Shown here one piece after another: positions 25,961-35,866 of a stretch of 64,000 nucleotides of DNA. This stretch comes from Mycobacterium adipatum (GTDB taxonomy: Bacteria > Actinomycetota > Actinomycetes > Mycobacteriales > Mycobacteriaceae). The position numbers and the translations under genes are program-made. Where the stretch lies: positions 2,170,001-2,234,000 of the forward strand of contig NZ_CP015596.1 of NCBI RefSeq assembly GCF_001644575.1, in the 5' to 3' direction. The notes beneath the pieces were generated by a model that saw nothing but the letters and a program-made list of their open reading frames with translations, had not been told where the DNA came from and ran no database searches. Within the stretch, counting starts at the first letter, position 1, and each line of letters begins with the position of its first letter.

Positions 25961-26959
25961 ATGAGCGCCCATCATCCCGACGCCGAGACGGTGCAGGCCG
26001 CTCTCGCCTTGGCGGTGCGGGCACCGTCGATACACAACTCGCAGCCGTGGCGCTGGCGAGTCGGTCCGCACAGCATGCATCTGTACGCGGACCCGGCGAT
26101 GCATCTGGTCCACACCGACCCGGACGGGCGGGACTTGATACTCAGCTGCGGCCTGGTCTTGGATCACTGTGCCGTGGCGTTGGCGGCATTGGGTTGGCAG
26201 GCCAAGATTCACCGATTCCCCAATCCCGCCGATCGAGATCACCTCGCGTCGATCGAATACCACCGGCGCAGTCCCGCGGAGACGGACATCGCGCTGGCCG
26301 CGGCTATTCCGAACCGGCGGACGGATCGACGACACTTCAGCGGTTGGCCCGTCCCGTCGGGGCACCTGGCCACGATGAGCGCCCGAGCCGCACGGATGGG
26401 CGCCGTCGTGCGGCGAGTGGTGACCGACTCGGCTTTCGAGTCGATCCTGCAACAGGCCGAAACCCTGCACCTGGACGACAAGAACTATCTGAGCGAACTT
26501 GCGCAGTGGAGTGGCCGGCACGCGGCGACGCTCGGCGTGCCTGCCCGGAACGCGCCGGAACCCGGCCTGGACGGTAGTGCGTACCGGTTGTTCGTCGGAG
26601 GCGAACTCAAGCAGCCCTCGACGGAGCCGCCGGCGGCCGACAACGGCGTGGTCGTCGCGCTGGGCACCGACGGTGACGACATTCTGGCCCAGTTGCGAGC
26701 CGGAGAGGCTGCCAGTCAGCTTGTGCTGACGGCGACCTCGCTCGGCCTGGCCAGCTGTATCGGCACCGAGCCGCTGGAGCTGACGTCCACGCGCGACGCG
26801 CTGCGGCAGCACATTTTCGGGGCGAGTCACTTTCCGCAGATGCTGCTGCGCATCGGGTGGGCGCCGGTGAATGCGGAACCACTGTCCGCCACCCCGCGGC
26901 GTCCGCTGGGCGATGTGGTGAGCTGGTTGGGCGGGACGCCGTTCGATCCGCTGCGGTGA
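25961..26959 (+). CDS. Acg-family nitroreductase-like flavoprotein (2)
   Basis: 332 residues, paralogue of the 23646 protein with the same marks: [57 protein letters not shown], and end motif PQMLLRIGWAPVNAEPLSATPRRPLG. ATG 25961 is chosen because alignment with the paralogue starts there; the frame is open to 25880 but that extension would contain the hairpin. The gene ends 9 nt before the convergent otsB1 stop. Nothing resembling a DosR box was seen directly upstream, so expression probably depends on read-through from the PNPOx-like promoter. Confidence 0.88.
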   Translation: MSAHHPDAETVQAALALAVRAPSIHNSQPWRWRVGPHSMHLYADPAMHLVHTDPDGRDLILSCGLVLDHCAVALAALGWQAKIHRFPNPADRDHLASIEYHRRSPAETDIALAAAIPNRRTDRRHFSGWPVPSGHLATMSARAARMGAVVRRVVTDSAFESILQQAETLHLDDKNYLSELAQWSGRHAATLGVPARNAPEPGLDGSAYRLFVGGELKQPSTEPPAADNGVVVALGTDGDDILAQLRAGEAASQLVLTATSLGLASCIGTEPLELTSTRDALRQHIFGASHFPQMLLRIGWAPVNAEPLSATPRRPLGDVVSWLGGTPFDPLR

Positions 26960-26968
26960 GTGGCGAAT

Positions 26969-29900
26969 TCACCTGACCTGGATCGTCTGTCCGGACGACA
27001 GTCGCTGGATGCGGCCCCGGCATTCGACTTCGATGGTCGACGCCCCGCTGGGGTCGGCAGTGACCTCGGCCGTTCGACCGCAGATGCTCAGGTGCAGTCG
27101 GTGCCCCCGATACCACAGCGAATACGTCAGCTCCCCGGCGCTTTCCGGCCACATCGGGCCGAGCACCAGACGATCACCCCGGGTTTCCAGGCCGGAGAAA
27201 CAGCGCTGCAACAGGTCGATGCTGCCGGCCATCGCGGCCAGGTGGATGCCCTCGGTGGTGGAACCGCCCTGGCTGTCCGTCACATCTGAATCGAGAACGC
27301 GCTGGAAATAGTGCAGGGCCTGATCGCGGTCGCCACGTGCGAGTACCCAGGAATGCACCACCGCACTCAAGGTGGACCCGTGCGATGTGCGGTTCAGGTA
27401 GTAGTCGATCGTGCGGGGGATCTGTTGTGGTCGGAACTCATATCCCAGGTGGGCGAACAGCTCTCGCAGTTCGTCTGCGGAGAAGAGGTAGAACAGCATC
27501 AAGGTGTCGGCCTGCTTGGCGGCCCGGTATCTGTTGATGTCGTCGTTCTCGGCCTCCAGTATCCGGTCCAGGCGTCCGATGTCGCCGTATCTGCTCCGGT
27601 AGCGTTCCCAGTCCAGTTCGCGAAGGTCCTGATAGCCCTCGAACTGGCTGATGACACCGTCGTGGAAGGGGACGAACATGTACCGGCTCACCGAGTCCCA
27701 CTGCGCCAAATCGCTATTGGATACGTCGAGGCGCTCCAGAAGGTTCAACCGGTCGGGTAGCGGCAGTGCAGCGAGGGCGTCGAGGGCCCGCAGGATCACC
27801 CACACCGCCATCACATTGGTGTACGCGTTGTTGTCGATTCCCTCGTGTGGACGCTGCGGGTAGCCGGAGTGAAACTCGTCGGGGCCGATCACGCCGTTGA
27901 TCACATACCGCTGCCGGTCGGCATCGAACTGGGCCCGGCTGGACCAGAATCGGGCAACCTCGATCAGTGTCTCGGCGCCGTGATCGAGCAGGTACTGGCG
28001 ATCGCCGGTGATCTGGTAGTAGTGCCACACGTTGTAGGCTACGGCGGAGCCGATATGGTGCGCCAGGTGGCTGGCGTCCGGATTCCAGTGTCCCGAAAGC
28101 GGATTCAGATGCAGACGCTGGCTTTGCTCACTACCGTCACTGCCGGACTGCCACGGGTACATGGCTCCCGCGTAGCCGGCTGCGGCCGCGTTGCGCCGGG
28201 CCTGATCCAGCCGCCGGTAGCGGTAACCGAGCAGTGCACGCGACACCTGCGGCAGCCGCAGCGTCAACACCGGCACGATGAACAACTCATCCCAGAAGAT
28301 GTGACCGCGGTAGGCCTCACCGTGCAGACCTCGAGCGGGAATGCCGGTGTCGATGTCCGCGCTGTGGCCCGAAACCGACTGCAGCAGATGCATGATGTGC
28401 AGTCTGAGTATCGTGAGGCGATCGGGTGAACCGGGCAGATCGATATCGAATGACGTCCACAGTTGCGACCAGATCGTCGCGTGGTCCTCCAACAGGTCGC
28501 CGTACCGGCCCGCCTCGGTGACCAGCTCGCTCGCGGCCTCCTGCGGTGCCGACAGCGCGCGGTCATGCCCGGTGAAAATCGCTGCCACCTTCTCGACGGT
28601 GAGTGGACGGTCCGCGCTGATATCGGTGCTGACGATGTGGCCGGCGGTCGCCGGATCTCCGAGGAACTGTGCTGTGTTCGGTACCCGGCGGTCGGCCTGC
28701 CACACCGATGTCCGAGTGGCCACCGCCACGGGTGTCTGGGATTGGGTGGTGCGAGCGCCCACCACGACCGTGCCGTCGGCCGCCTCCGTCACGGTGATGC
28801 TGCAGAGGTGCTGTCCCGACAGAAGCTGGTATCGCTGCACACCGCTGTTGGACACCGTTGCGTCGATCGTCGATCGGATTTCAATGGTGCCCGACCAGTT
28901 CTCGGCGCGAATGTCCGTTCGCAGCGCGCCGATGTGCGGGTTGTGCATCGATACGAAGCGTCGTTGGGTCACCGCCGTCTGGCGTCCCGCGGCATCGCGG
29001 TACCGCAGCTCGCGGATGTGCTCGGCGCGGCCGATGTTCATGGTCTGGCGATAGGAGAGAAGCTCGCAGTCATCCACATCGAACCATCGGCCGCCCTGCG
29101 GGCGGATCGTGAGGGGCAACCAGTTGGGCAGGTTCACCAAGCTCTCGTTGCTGACGGTCTTCCCGGCGATGGTGTCGGTCAAGCGGTTGTACAGGCCCGC
29201 AACATATGTTCCCGCGTAGTGGGCCGGCCCGATGGGGCACTCTGGCGCCGCCCCGCGGGTACCGGCGTAGCCATTGCCGACCGTGCACAGCACCTCTCGA
29301 AGTCGTTCCGATGCCGGACGATAGCCCTCGAACTCGAGTCGCCAGTGGCGATCGTCGGCCGGTGATCCGGCCTGCAGCAGACGAGTCAGACGCGCGAGCA
29401 GTGCCACCACCCGGCTCGGTGCCGACAGCGTGAATTGTGCGGTGCTGGAACGCTCCTGGTCCTCGTCATGGCGGACCAGAATACCGATCCCGGTCAGCTT
29501 GACCGCGTCGAAGCCGTCTTCGTCGGTCACGTCGTCGCCGATGTAGATGGGTGTGAACGCGGCAGGCAACTGCAACCTGCCGGCTATCGACGTGACGGCT
29601 GCACCGCGGTCCCACATCACATCCGGGCGCAGCTCGACCATCATGCGGGCATATGTGACCCGTAGACCGTGACGCTGACCGACCGCCCGGGCCACTGACA
29701 GCACATGGGTGAGTTTTTCGGGTGCCACGTTGCGGTAATGAACCGCCACGGCGAAGGGTTGTTCCTCCAGAAGGGTCCCGCGTATGTCACCGAGCGTGCA
29801 GCGCAGCTCGGCGGCGGCATCGCGCAACGGCTGCACACTCCCGGTGCCGAGTTCCGTGCGGTACACCCGGCCATCCGGGCCTGCCAGATCGAGTCCGTGC

Positions 29901-30994
29901 GAGCCCGCGTACCACAGCCCAGGCACCCCCACCCTGGCCCGGACATCGTCCAGCGCACGGCCGCTGACGATGGCGACCGGACACACCAGGCTCAAGGCGC
30001 GCAATGTTTCGTCGGCACCGGCCACCAGGGTGGCGTCGACCGGATCCTCGACGAGGTCGGACAAGGTTGCGTCGAAATCGATGACGATCGCCGCTCGCCG
30101 GCCGGCCAGGACCGGCTCGATCTGGGCGAGGCTGTCAAGGGCATCCGGCAACGCGGACGCGCGCCGGTCACCGGTACGGACATCGATATCGGCCACGTCG
30201 CACACCGCTGTATCGGCACCTGCCGCGGTCAACTGAGCCCCGTTGCCGTACAGGGCGATTCCCACAACCAGTGCGAATCCGCCGGCGTGGCCCGCCCGCG
30301 TTCCCGAGGCCGCGTCATCGGCGATCACGCACCGGTCCGGCCGCACCCCTAACCGACGAGCCGCCTCCAGCAGCAGTGCCGGGTGCGGCTTGCCCGGCAG
30401 GCCGAGCATATCGGCGGTTTCGCCGTCGACCCGAACGGCGAAGAGGTCCAGGACGCCGGCCGCACGCAGGACGCGCTCACAGTTCTTGCTCGACGAGTAC
30501 ACCGCGGAGGCGATACCGACATCGCTGAGCCGGCGGACCAGTGCGATCGTCGAATCGACGGCGGTCACCCCGCCGTCCAACAGTCCCAGATAGAGCTGCT
30601 GTTTGCGGCCGGCCAGCTCAGCAACGGTGCGGTCGGTGGCCTCGCCGGGTACCAGCGCGATACCCCGCGAGGTGAGGAAGTCCCGGATGCCGTCCGCTCG
30701 GGGCTTCCCGTCCACATGACCGCGGTAGTCCTCGGCGGTGAAGGGGCCGTGATCCTCATGTGGCAGCGGCGGCCGTTCGGCCAGGAAGCTGTCGAAGAGG
30801 GCTTTCCATGCCCGTTGGTGCAGTTTCGCGGTGTCGGTGACGACCCCGTCCAGATCGAACAGCACCCCGTCGTGATGGCGCGGATCGATGATGACGCGGG
30901 TACCGCGGGCACCGCTGTTGGGCCGGGTCGACGGGCGCGCAGGGTCGTGGTGCACCGGTGCCGACATCGACCGATGTTCCGGTGTGCTCGTCAC
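26969..30994 (-). CDS. otsB1: OtsB1-type trehalose-6-phosphate phosphatase / GH65 fusion
   Basis: 1341 residues, similar in size and order to DosR-regulated Rv2006 (OtsB1). Three domains: an N-terminal beta-phosphoglucomutase-type HAD (FDLDGVVTD, Asp47/Asp49); a trehalose-phosphatase HAD (IDFDATLSD, Asp306/Asp308; GDDVTDEDGFDAV); and from about residue 560 a GH65 glycoside phosphorylase, with FWDELFIVP, MYPWQSGSDGSE and the general acid Glu in GPDEFHSGY (about residue 1040). All three look catalytically complete, suggesting phosphorolysis and phosphate transfer on trehalose-type sugars; the real substrate of such fusions is not settled. The GTG start is one base past the TGA of the zinc-ribbon gene. 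Confidence 0.9.
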   Translation of the reverse strand: MTSTPEHRSMSAPVHHDPARPSTRPNSGARGTRVIIDPRHHDGVLFDLDGVVTDTAKLHQRAWKALFDSFLAERPPLPHEDHGPFTAEDYRGHVDGKPRADGIRDFLTSRGIALVPGEATDRTVAELAGRKQQLYLGLLDGGVTAVDSTIALVRRLSDVGIASAVYSSSKNCERVLRAAGVLDLFAVRVDGETADMLGLPGKPHPALLLEAARRLGVRPDRCVIADDAASGTRAGHAGGFALVVGIALYGNGAQLTAAGADTAVCDVADIDVRTGDRRASALPDALDSLAQIEPVLAGRRAAIVIDFDATLSDLVEDPVDATLVAGADETLRALSLVCPVAIVSGRALDDVRARVGVPGLWYAGSHGLDLAGPDGRVYRTELGTGSVQPLRDAAAELRCTLGDIRGTLLEEQPFAVAVHYRNVAPEKLTHVLSVARAVGQRHGLRVTYARMMVELRPDVMWDRGAAVTSIAGRLQLPAAFTPIYIGDDVTDEDGFDAVKLTGIGILVRHDEDQERSSTAQFTLSAPSRVVALLARLTRLLQAGSPADDRHWRLEFEGYRPASERLREVLCTVGNGYAGTRGAAPECPIGPAHYAGTYVAGLYNRLTDTIAGKTVSNESLVNLPNWLPLTIRPQGGRWFDVDDCELLSYRQTMNIGRAEHIRELRYRDAAGRQTAVTQRRFVSMHNPHIGALRTDIRAENWSGTIEIRSTIDATVSNSGVQRYQLLSGQHLCSITVTEAADGTVVVGARTTQSQTPVAVATRTSVWQADRRVPNTAQFLGDPATAGHIVSTDISADRPLTVEKVAAIFTGHDRALSAPQEAASELVTEAGRYGDLLEDHATIWSQLWTSFDIDLPGSPDRLTILRLHIMHLLQSVSGHSADIDTGIPARGLHGEAYRGHIFWDELFIVPVLTLRLPQVSRALLGYRYRRLDQARRNAAAAGYAGAMYPWQSGSDGSEQSQRLHLNPLSGHWNPDASHLAHHIGSAVAYNVWHYYQITGDRQYLLDHGAETLIEVARFWSSRAQFDADRQRYVINGVIGPDEFHSGYPQRPHEGIDNNAYTNVMAVWVILRALDALAALPLPDRLNLLERLDVSNSDLAQWDSVSRYMFVPFHDGVISQFEGYQDLRELDWERYRSRYGDIGRLDRILEAENDDINRYRAAKQADTLMLFYLFSADELRELFAHLGYEFRPQQIPRTIDYYLNRTSHGSTLSAVVHSWVLARGDRDQALHYFQRVLDSDVTDSQGGSTTEGIHLAAMAGSIDLLQRCFSGLETRGDRLVLGPMWPESAGELTYSLWYRGHRLHLSICGRTAEVTADPSGASTIEVECRGRIQRLSSGQTIQVR

Positions 30995-30995
30995 G

Positions 30996-31607
30996 TCAGC
31001 CCGCCGTGAGTGATTTGTTGATCCTGCGGTAGGCGGAGTGCAGCAGACGGTTCGTCTGGTCGAGTTCGGCGACGAACTCGCCGTCGTAGTTGTTGGCCGA
31101 ACCGGCCGCGACGGACAAACAGTGATGCGCTGCGGTGTGACCGTCCTCGATGGCGGCGCGCAATTCGCTCGTCACAACGGGATCCGGGCTGGGCAGGGTG
31201 CCGGCCAGCTCGACCTCCGCCGTGCGGTGCATCGTTTGGCAGGCCTGCAGCAGGCCTCCCGGGTTGAGGCCCTCCAAGGCCTGTTGGGCGTCCTGAACGC
31301 TGCCCTGCAGATCGGTGAACGGCTGCTCTGCGGCGGTCCACCACTCCCGCAGCGACGGTGTTCCTTGCGTTGCGGTCTGGGAGCCGGGTCGCAACGGCGC
31401 ATTCGCGGCCAGCTGGCCGAGGCCCACCCCGACCGCCAGCACGAGCATGATCAGTGCGGTGGTCGCGAGCAGCCCGGTGCGCCGGGGCCGGGTCATGGTG
31501 GGTTCGGGCGTGGTGATGGGGCAGCCGCATTGCCCGCACAGTTCCCAATCCGGCGGATTGACATGATGATTGGGGCAGACCCCCGCATCGCGGCTCACCC
31601 TGTGCAT
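30996..31607 (-). CDS. zinc-ribbon, single-helix membrane protein of unknown function
   Basis: 203 residues, function not recognised. An N-terminal zinc ribbon (CPNHHVNPPDWELCGQCGCP, Cys pairs spaced as in cytoplasmic zinc ribbons), then a basic stretch TRPRRTG, one transmembrane helix (LLATTALIMLVLAVGVGLG, about residues 45-63), then a ~135-residue extracytoplasmic helical domain with two Cys (LLQACQTMH, AAHHCLS) that could form a disulfide. Orientation follows the positive-inside rule. It sits between a USP gene (10-nt gap) and otsB1 (1-nt gap), so it is part of a DosR operon and may link cytoplasmic redox/zinc state to the envelope. GTG at 31598 is an alternative start. Confidence 0.75.
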   Translation of the reverse strand: MHRVSRDAGVCPNHHVNPPDWELCGQCGCPITTPEPTMTRPRRTGLLATTALIMLVLAVGVGLGQLAANAPLRPGSQTATQGTPSLREWWTAAEQPFTDLQGSVQDAQQALEGLNPGGLLQACQTMHRTAEVELAGTLPSPDPVVTSELRAAIEDGHTAAHHCLSVAAGSANNYDGEFVAELDQTNRLLHSAYRRINKSLTAG

Positions 31608-31617
31608 GGTCGCCCCG

Positions 31618-32493
31618 TCAGTTCCGCACCACGATCACCGGTGCTTGCGACTTGCGAGCCACCGCAGAGCTCACCGACCCCAGCAGCAGGCCGGCGAACC
31701 CACCGCGACCGCGGTTGCCGACGACCACCAACTGTGCGTGCTCGGATTCGGCGACGAGCCAATGCGCCGGCCGGTCGCACGGCAGGCGGCGCTGGACGTG
31801 GACGTCCGGGTACTGCTCCTGCCAACCAGCCAGCCGCTCGGCGAGGTTCTCCTCGGCCTCATCCCGATACAGATGCCAGTCGATCTCGATCGCCGGAAAC
31901 ACCGTGCTGTCGCTCCAGGCGTGCATGGCGACCAGATCGGCCCCGCGCAGCGATGCCTCTTCGAAGGCCAAGCGCGTCGCCGCCTCCGATGCCGGCGATC
32001 CATCGATGCCCAGCACCACGGGGCCGGCCGAGTCGGCGGCATCGCGGGTATGGACGACGACCACCGGGCAGTGTGCGTGGTGAAGTAGACCCGCCGTCAC
32101 CGAGCCCAGCGCGAGCCGTTCTTGCGAGCCGGTGCCCCGATTGCCCACCACGACCATGAGCGCGGCCCGTGTCGCTTCGATGAGTGCCGGAACGATCGGT
32201 GCGGCCACGGATTCGGTGCGGACGCGGACCGCGTCCGATGCGGGGGCATGGGAGTGAAAGATCTTCTCCGCACGTTCGAGGATCTGGCGCGAACTGTCAC
32301 CTTGCCACTCCGCGATGGCCGACTCGGCAGTGCTGATCGGCCAGGTCACCAGGACCGGTGCCTGGACATGGAGCAGCGTCACACTGGCTTTGCGCAATGC
32401 GGCTTCCCGCACCGCCCAGGACACGGCGGTGTCGGATTCCGGCGATCCGTCCACGGCCACCAGAATTCCGTACTGCGTTGGGTTGTCGGACAT
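31618..32493 (-). CDS. tandem-domain universal stress protein (Rv2005c-like)
   Basis: 291 residues, two UspA domains with intact ATP loops (VVVGNRGTGSQERLALGS and VVVGNRGRGGFAGLLLGS). The N terminus YGILVAVDGSPESDTAVSWA and the second start VVLGIDGSPASEAA are standard. In M. tuberculosis the USP Rv2005c also neighbours otsB1 (Rv2006), so synteny supports this assignment. It is first in the operon USP - zinc-ribbon protein - otsB1, with a DosR box about 63 nt upstream. Confidence 0.92.
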   Translation of the reverse strand: MSDNPTQYGILVAVDGSPESDTAVSWAVREAALRKASVTLLHVQAPVLVTWPISTAESAIAEWQGDSSRQILERAEKIFHSHAPASDAVRVRTESVAAPIVPALIEATRAALMVVVGNRGTGSQERLALGSVTAGLLHHAHCPVVVVHTRDAADSAGPVVLGIDGSPASEAATRLAFEEASLRGADLVAMHAWSDSTVFPAIEIDWHLYRDEAEENLAERLAGWQEQYPDVHVQRRLPCDRPAHWLVAESEHAQLVVVGNRGRGGFAGLLLGSVSSAVARKSQAPVIVVRN

Positions 32494-32554
32494 CGCTGCT
32501 CCCGGTCAGGTGGACGTTTCTGTTCCCATCGTTGCCCCGTGCGCACGTACCCGC

Positions 32555-32572
32555 TAGGGGCCAAAGTCATGA
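32555..32572 (-). promoter_or_regulatory. DosR box upstream of USP-otsB1 operon
   Basis: Minus strand TCATGACTTTGGCCCCTA holds GACTTTGGCCCC, a good core, about 63 nt before the USP start. Confidence 0.65.
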
Positions 32573-32601
32573 GTGCTGGCGCAGTGGTGCCGTACCGGCG
32601 G

Positions 32602-32619
32602 CCAGGACCAACGGCCGCG
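32602..32619 (+). promoter_or_regulatory. DosR box upstream of PRTase-esterase gene (distal)
   Basis: CCAGGACCAACGGCCGCG, close to GGGACCAACGGCCC. First of a pair spaced 21 nt apart, two helical turns, which would allow cooperative DosR binding. Confidence 0.6.
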
Positions 32620-32622
32620 GGG

Positions 32623-32641
32623 ATGTGACTTCGGTCCCTAT
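32623..32641 (+). promoter_or_regulatory. DosR box upstream of PRTase-esterase gene (proximal)
   Basis: ATGTGACTTCGGTCCCTAT, with core GACTTCGGTCCC. Second of the pair. It ends about 145 nt before the ATG, leaving a long leader or a start further upstream. Confidence 0.65.
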
Positions 32642-32785
32642 CGGGCGTCGGGGTCACTTGGTGGAATACCCCTAGGAACGGCGCCCGACTGTTTCCAGGC
32701 TGCTGTTCTGACCGCGGCTGTCTCGCCCGCGTGGTCGTGCATCTCAGCGCCGGCGGTCCGAAACTCCGAACTCCGAGGAGCCATC

Positions 32786-34831
32786 ATGACCCTGGCCACA
32801 GATGGACGGCGCCATTCGCCACGACGCGTGTTCCGGGACCGTCGAGAGGCCGGCCGTGTGCTGGCCGGCCTGCTCGACGCCTACCGCGGGGACCCGGACG
32901 TGCTGGTCCTCGGTTTGGCGCGCGGCGGCATCCCGGTGGCCTGGGAGGTCGCCGCCGCGATCGGTGCGCCTCTGGACGCGTTCGTGGTGCGCAAGCTCGG
33001 CGCGCCCGGGCACGAAGAGTTCGCCGTCGGGGCCTTGGCCAGTGGGGGACGGGTGGTTGTCAACGACGACATGCTGCGCGCGCTGCGGGTCACCCCGCAG
33101 CAGCTCCGTGATATCGCCGAGCGTGAAGGCCGCGAATTGGTCCGTCGTGAGGCTGCCTACCGAGGGGGCCGTGGCCCCGCCGAGATTGCCGGCAAGACAG
33201 TGATTCTGGTCGATGACGGACTGGCGACCGGCGCCAGCATGCTGGCGGCGGTGCAAGCCCTGCGCGAGCGCGAACCGGCCCGCATCGTGATCGCGGTGCC
33301 TGCCGCTCCCGAATCGACATGCCGGGAGTTCGCGGGGCTGGTCGACGATATGGTCTGTGCCAGTATGCCCACGCCGTTTCGTGCTGTCGGGGAATCATTC
33401 TGGGATTTCGCCCAGGTCACCGACGACGAGGTCCGCGCACTGCTGACCACGCCGACAACCGGCACCGCCGTCCTGCCCGCCGCGATCGGTCCGTCGGCCG
33501 CCGAGCTGCTGGGTCACGCGGTGATCGACGCCCCGGCGGGTGTCCCGCCGACGGAGGCGCTGGAGGAACTGATCGGCGACGCGCGGATCGTGCTGATCGG
33601 CGAAAGCTCGCACGGTACGCACGAATTCTACGAAGCCCGCGCAGCGATCACGCGCTGGCTCATCGAGGAGAAGGGCTTCGACGGAGTCGCGGCGGAGGCG
33701 GACTGGCCGGACGCCTACCGGGTGAACCGCTATGTCCGGGGGCTGGGCGAGGACACCTCCGCCGACGCCGCACTGACCGGGTTCCAACGATTCCCCGCCT
33801 GGATGTGGCGCAACACGGTGGTGCGCGATTTCGTCGAGTGGCTGCACGCGCACAACCAGCGCTGCCGTGCCGACGACCGCAAGCAAACCGGCTTCTACGG
33901 CCTGGATCTCTACAGCCTGCACCGGTCGATGAAGGAGGTCATCGACTATCTGGAGAATGTGGACCCGGTGGCTGCCGAGCGGGCGCGACATCGCTACGGG
34001 TGTTTCGACCACGCGTCGGCCGACGACGGTCAGGCGTACGGATACGCCGCGGCATTCGGGGCCGGACCCTCGTGCGAGGGCCAGGTCATCGAGCAGTTGG
34101 TGGAAATGCAGCGCAACGGTCTGCAGTACGCGCGCCGCGACGGACTGCTCGCCGAGGACGAGGCCTTCTACGCCCAGATGAATGCCCAGACCGTGCGGGA
34201 CGCGGAGGCGTATTACCGGGCAATGTTCGGTGGCCGCGTCACATCGTGGAACATGCGTGACCAACACATGGCGCACACGTTGCGGGCGCTGCTGGCCCAC
34301 CTCGACCGCGATTCCGGGGGGCGTCCCTCTCGAATCGTGGTGTGGGCGCACAACTCGCATGTCGGTGACGCACGCGCCACGGAGGTGTCCGGAGACGGTC
34401 AGCTCACCCTCGGACAGCTGGTGCGTGAGCAGTACGGTGACGACTGTCGTCTGATCGGGCTGACCACCTACGGGGGCACCGTGACCGCGGCGAGCAGTTG
34501 GGGCGGCATCGCCGAGCGCAAGACCGTCCGGCCGGCGCTGCACGGCAGCATCGAGGAGCTCTTGCACCACGCCGGAAGTCCGGCGTTTCTGGTGTCGTGT
34601 GCGCTCAGCCGCGATGCCGAACAGCCACTGGGCGCGGTTCGGCTGGGCCGGGCCATCGGGGTGATCTATCTGCCGGAAACCGAACGGCAAAGCCACTACT
34701 ACCACGTCCGGCCCGCGGACCAGTTCGACGCGATCATCCACATCGACCGCACCCGGGCGCTGGAGCCGCTGGAGGTCACCAGTCGATGGGTGGCGGGCCA
34801 GACTCCGGAAACCTACCCGTCCGGGTTGTAG
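32786..34831 (+). CDS. phosphoribosyltransferase / erythromycin-esterase fusion (Rv2030c-like)
   Basis: 681 residues, the same length as DosR-regulated Rv2030c. Residues ~15-215 are a type I phosphoribosyltransferase: [17 protein letters not shown], and the PRPP loop [17 protein letters not shown]. Residues ~240-670 are an erythromycin-esterase-like domain ([37 protein letters not shown]). Whether the esterase acts on a macrolide is doubtful; its His and Glu residues are kept. ATG 32786 has CGAGGAG upstream. It starts the set PRTase - pfkB - USP - small membrane protein; M. tuberculosis has the same first three genes (Rv2030c-Rv2028c). Confidence 0.9.
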   Translation: MTLATDGRRHSPRRVFRDRREAGRVLAGLLDAYRGDPDVLVLGLARGGIPVAWEVAAAIGAPLDAFVVRKLGAPGHEEFAVGALASGGRVVVNDDMLRALRVTPQQLRDIAEREGRELVRREAAYRGGRGPAEIAGKTVILVDDGLATGASMLAAVQALREREPARIVIAVPAAPESTCREFAGLVDDMVCASMPTPFRAVGESFWDFAQVTDDEVRALLTTPTTGTAVLPAAIGPSAAELLGHAVIDAPAGVPPTEALEELIGDARIVLIGESSHGTHEFYEARAAITRWLIEEKGFDGVAAEADWPDAYRVNRYVRGLGEDTSADAALTGFQRFPAWMWRNTVVRDFVEWLHAHNQRCRADDRKQTGFYGLDLYSLHRSMKEVIDYLENVDPVAAERARHRYGCFDHASADDGQAYGYAAAFGAGPSCEGQVIEQLVEMQRNGLQYARRDGLLAEDEAFYAQMNAQTVRDAEAYYRAMFGGRVTSWNMRDQHMAHTLRALLAHLDRDSGGRPSRIVVWAHNSHVGDARATEVSGDGQLTLGQLVREQYGDDCRLIGLTTYGGTVTAASSWGGIAERKTVRPALHGSIEELLHHAGSPAFLVSCALSRDAEQPLGAVRLGRAIGVIYLPETERQSHYYHVRPADQFDAIIHIDRTRALEPLEVTSRWVAGQTPETYPSGL

Positions 34832-34839
34832 GCCGGTCG

Positions 34840-35841
34840 ATGAAACCCGAAGCGGCCGTGGCGGTTGTCCCGCCGTCGATTGTCACGGTGACGATGAATC
34901 CCGCGCTGGACATCAGCACCGATACCGACATCGTGCGGGCCACCGAGAAGATTCGTTGCGGGGCCGTCCGGTACGACCCGGGAGGCGGCGGTGTCAACGT
35001 CGCCAGGGTCGCCCAGGAGCTCGGTGCGCGGGTCTGTGCGGTCCTGCCGGTGGGCGGATCGACCGGCGCGACAGTGGCCGGCCTGCTCGAGGAGGCGCAC
35101 GTTCCCTTCCAAGCGGTCCGAATCGGTGGTACGACGCGGGAGAGCTTCACGGTCAACGAGCGGTCGTCCGGGCGTCAGTTCCGCTTCGTCCTGCCCGGTC
35201 CGCTGCTGACGCTCACCGAACAGCAGGCCTGCCTGGACCGCATCCGCACCGCGTCCGCGGGTGCCCGGTTCGTCGTCGCCAGCGGCAGCCTTCCCCCCGG
35301 CGTCGCGCCGGACTTCTATCAACGCGTCGCGGACATCGCCCACGCGTCGAATGCCCGATTGATACTGGACGCCTCGGGCTGCGGACTGGCAGGGATCTCC
35401 TCGGGTGCATTCATGGTCAAACCGAGCCTGCGTGAGCTGGCGGAGTTGACCGGGCGGCCGCTGGAAACCCAGGCCGACCAGATCGAGGCGGCGCGCGGGC
35501 TCATCGACCGCGGGATCACCGAAACGGTGGTGGTCTCCTGCGGATCGCGTGGGGCGCTGCTGGTCACCGCCGGCGGCGGTCGGCATGTCGCGCCGATACC
35601 GGTTGCCGGTGGCAGCGGCGTGGGAGCCGGCGACGCCATGGTCGCGGCGATCGCGGTCGCGCTGTGCCGGGCGTGGACGCTCGATGACGCTGTGCGCTAC
35701 GGGGTGGCGGCCGGCGCGGCGATGCTCATGACGCCCGGCACCGCGACATGTCGTGGCGCCGATGTCGAGCAGTTCTTCGGTGGATCGTCGGATTGCGCCG
35801 ACCCCGCCGAACCACCAGGTGCCCACGCGGCTCCGGGTTGA
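34840..35841 (+). CDS. pfkB: PfkB-family sugar kinase (phosphofructokinase B)
   Basis: 333 residues, ribokinase fold. VTVTMNPALDISTD is the start typical of 1-phosphofructokinase/PfkB, GGGGVNVARVAQELG the substrate loop, and GGSGVGAGDAMVAAIAVAL the C-terminal motif with the catalytic Asp (GAGD). It phosphorylates fructose-6-phosphate or a related sugar phosphate. M. tuberculosis Rv2029c, a DosR gene, is its counterpart by order and size. ATG 34840 is 8 nt after the PRTase-esterase stop; a longer open frame upstream overlaps that gene. Confidence 0.92.
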   Translation: MKPEAAVAVVPPSIVTVTMNPALDISTDTDIVRATEKIRCGAVRYDPGGGGVNVARVAQELGARVCAVLPVGGSTGATVAGLLEEAHVPFQAVRIGGTTRESFTVNERSSGRQFRFVLPGPLLTLTEQQACLDRIRTASAGARFVVASGSLPPGVAPDFYQRVADIAHASNARLILDASGCGLAGISSGAFMVKPSLRELAELTGRPLETQADQIEAARGLIDRGITETVVVSCGSRGALLVTAGGGRHVAPIPVAGGSGVGAGDAMVAAIAVALCRAWTLDDAVRYGVAAGAAMLMTPGTATCRGADVEQFFGGSSDCADPAEPPGAHAAPG

Positions 35842-35866
35842 CCGCACCGAACGAGACGGAGGAACA

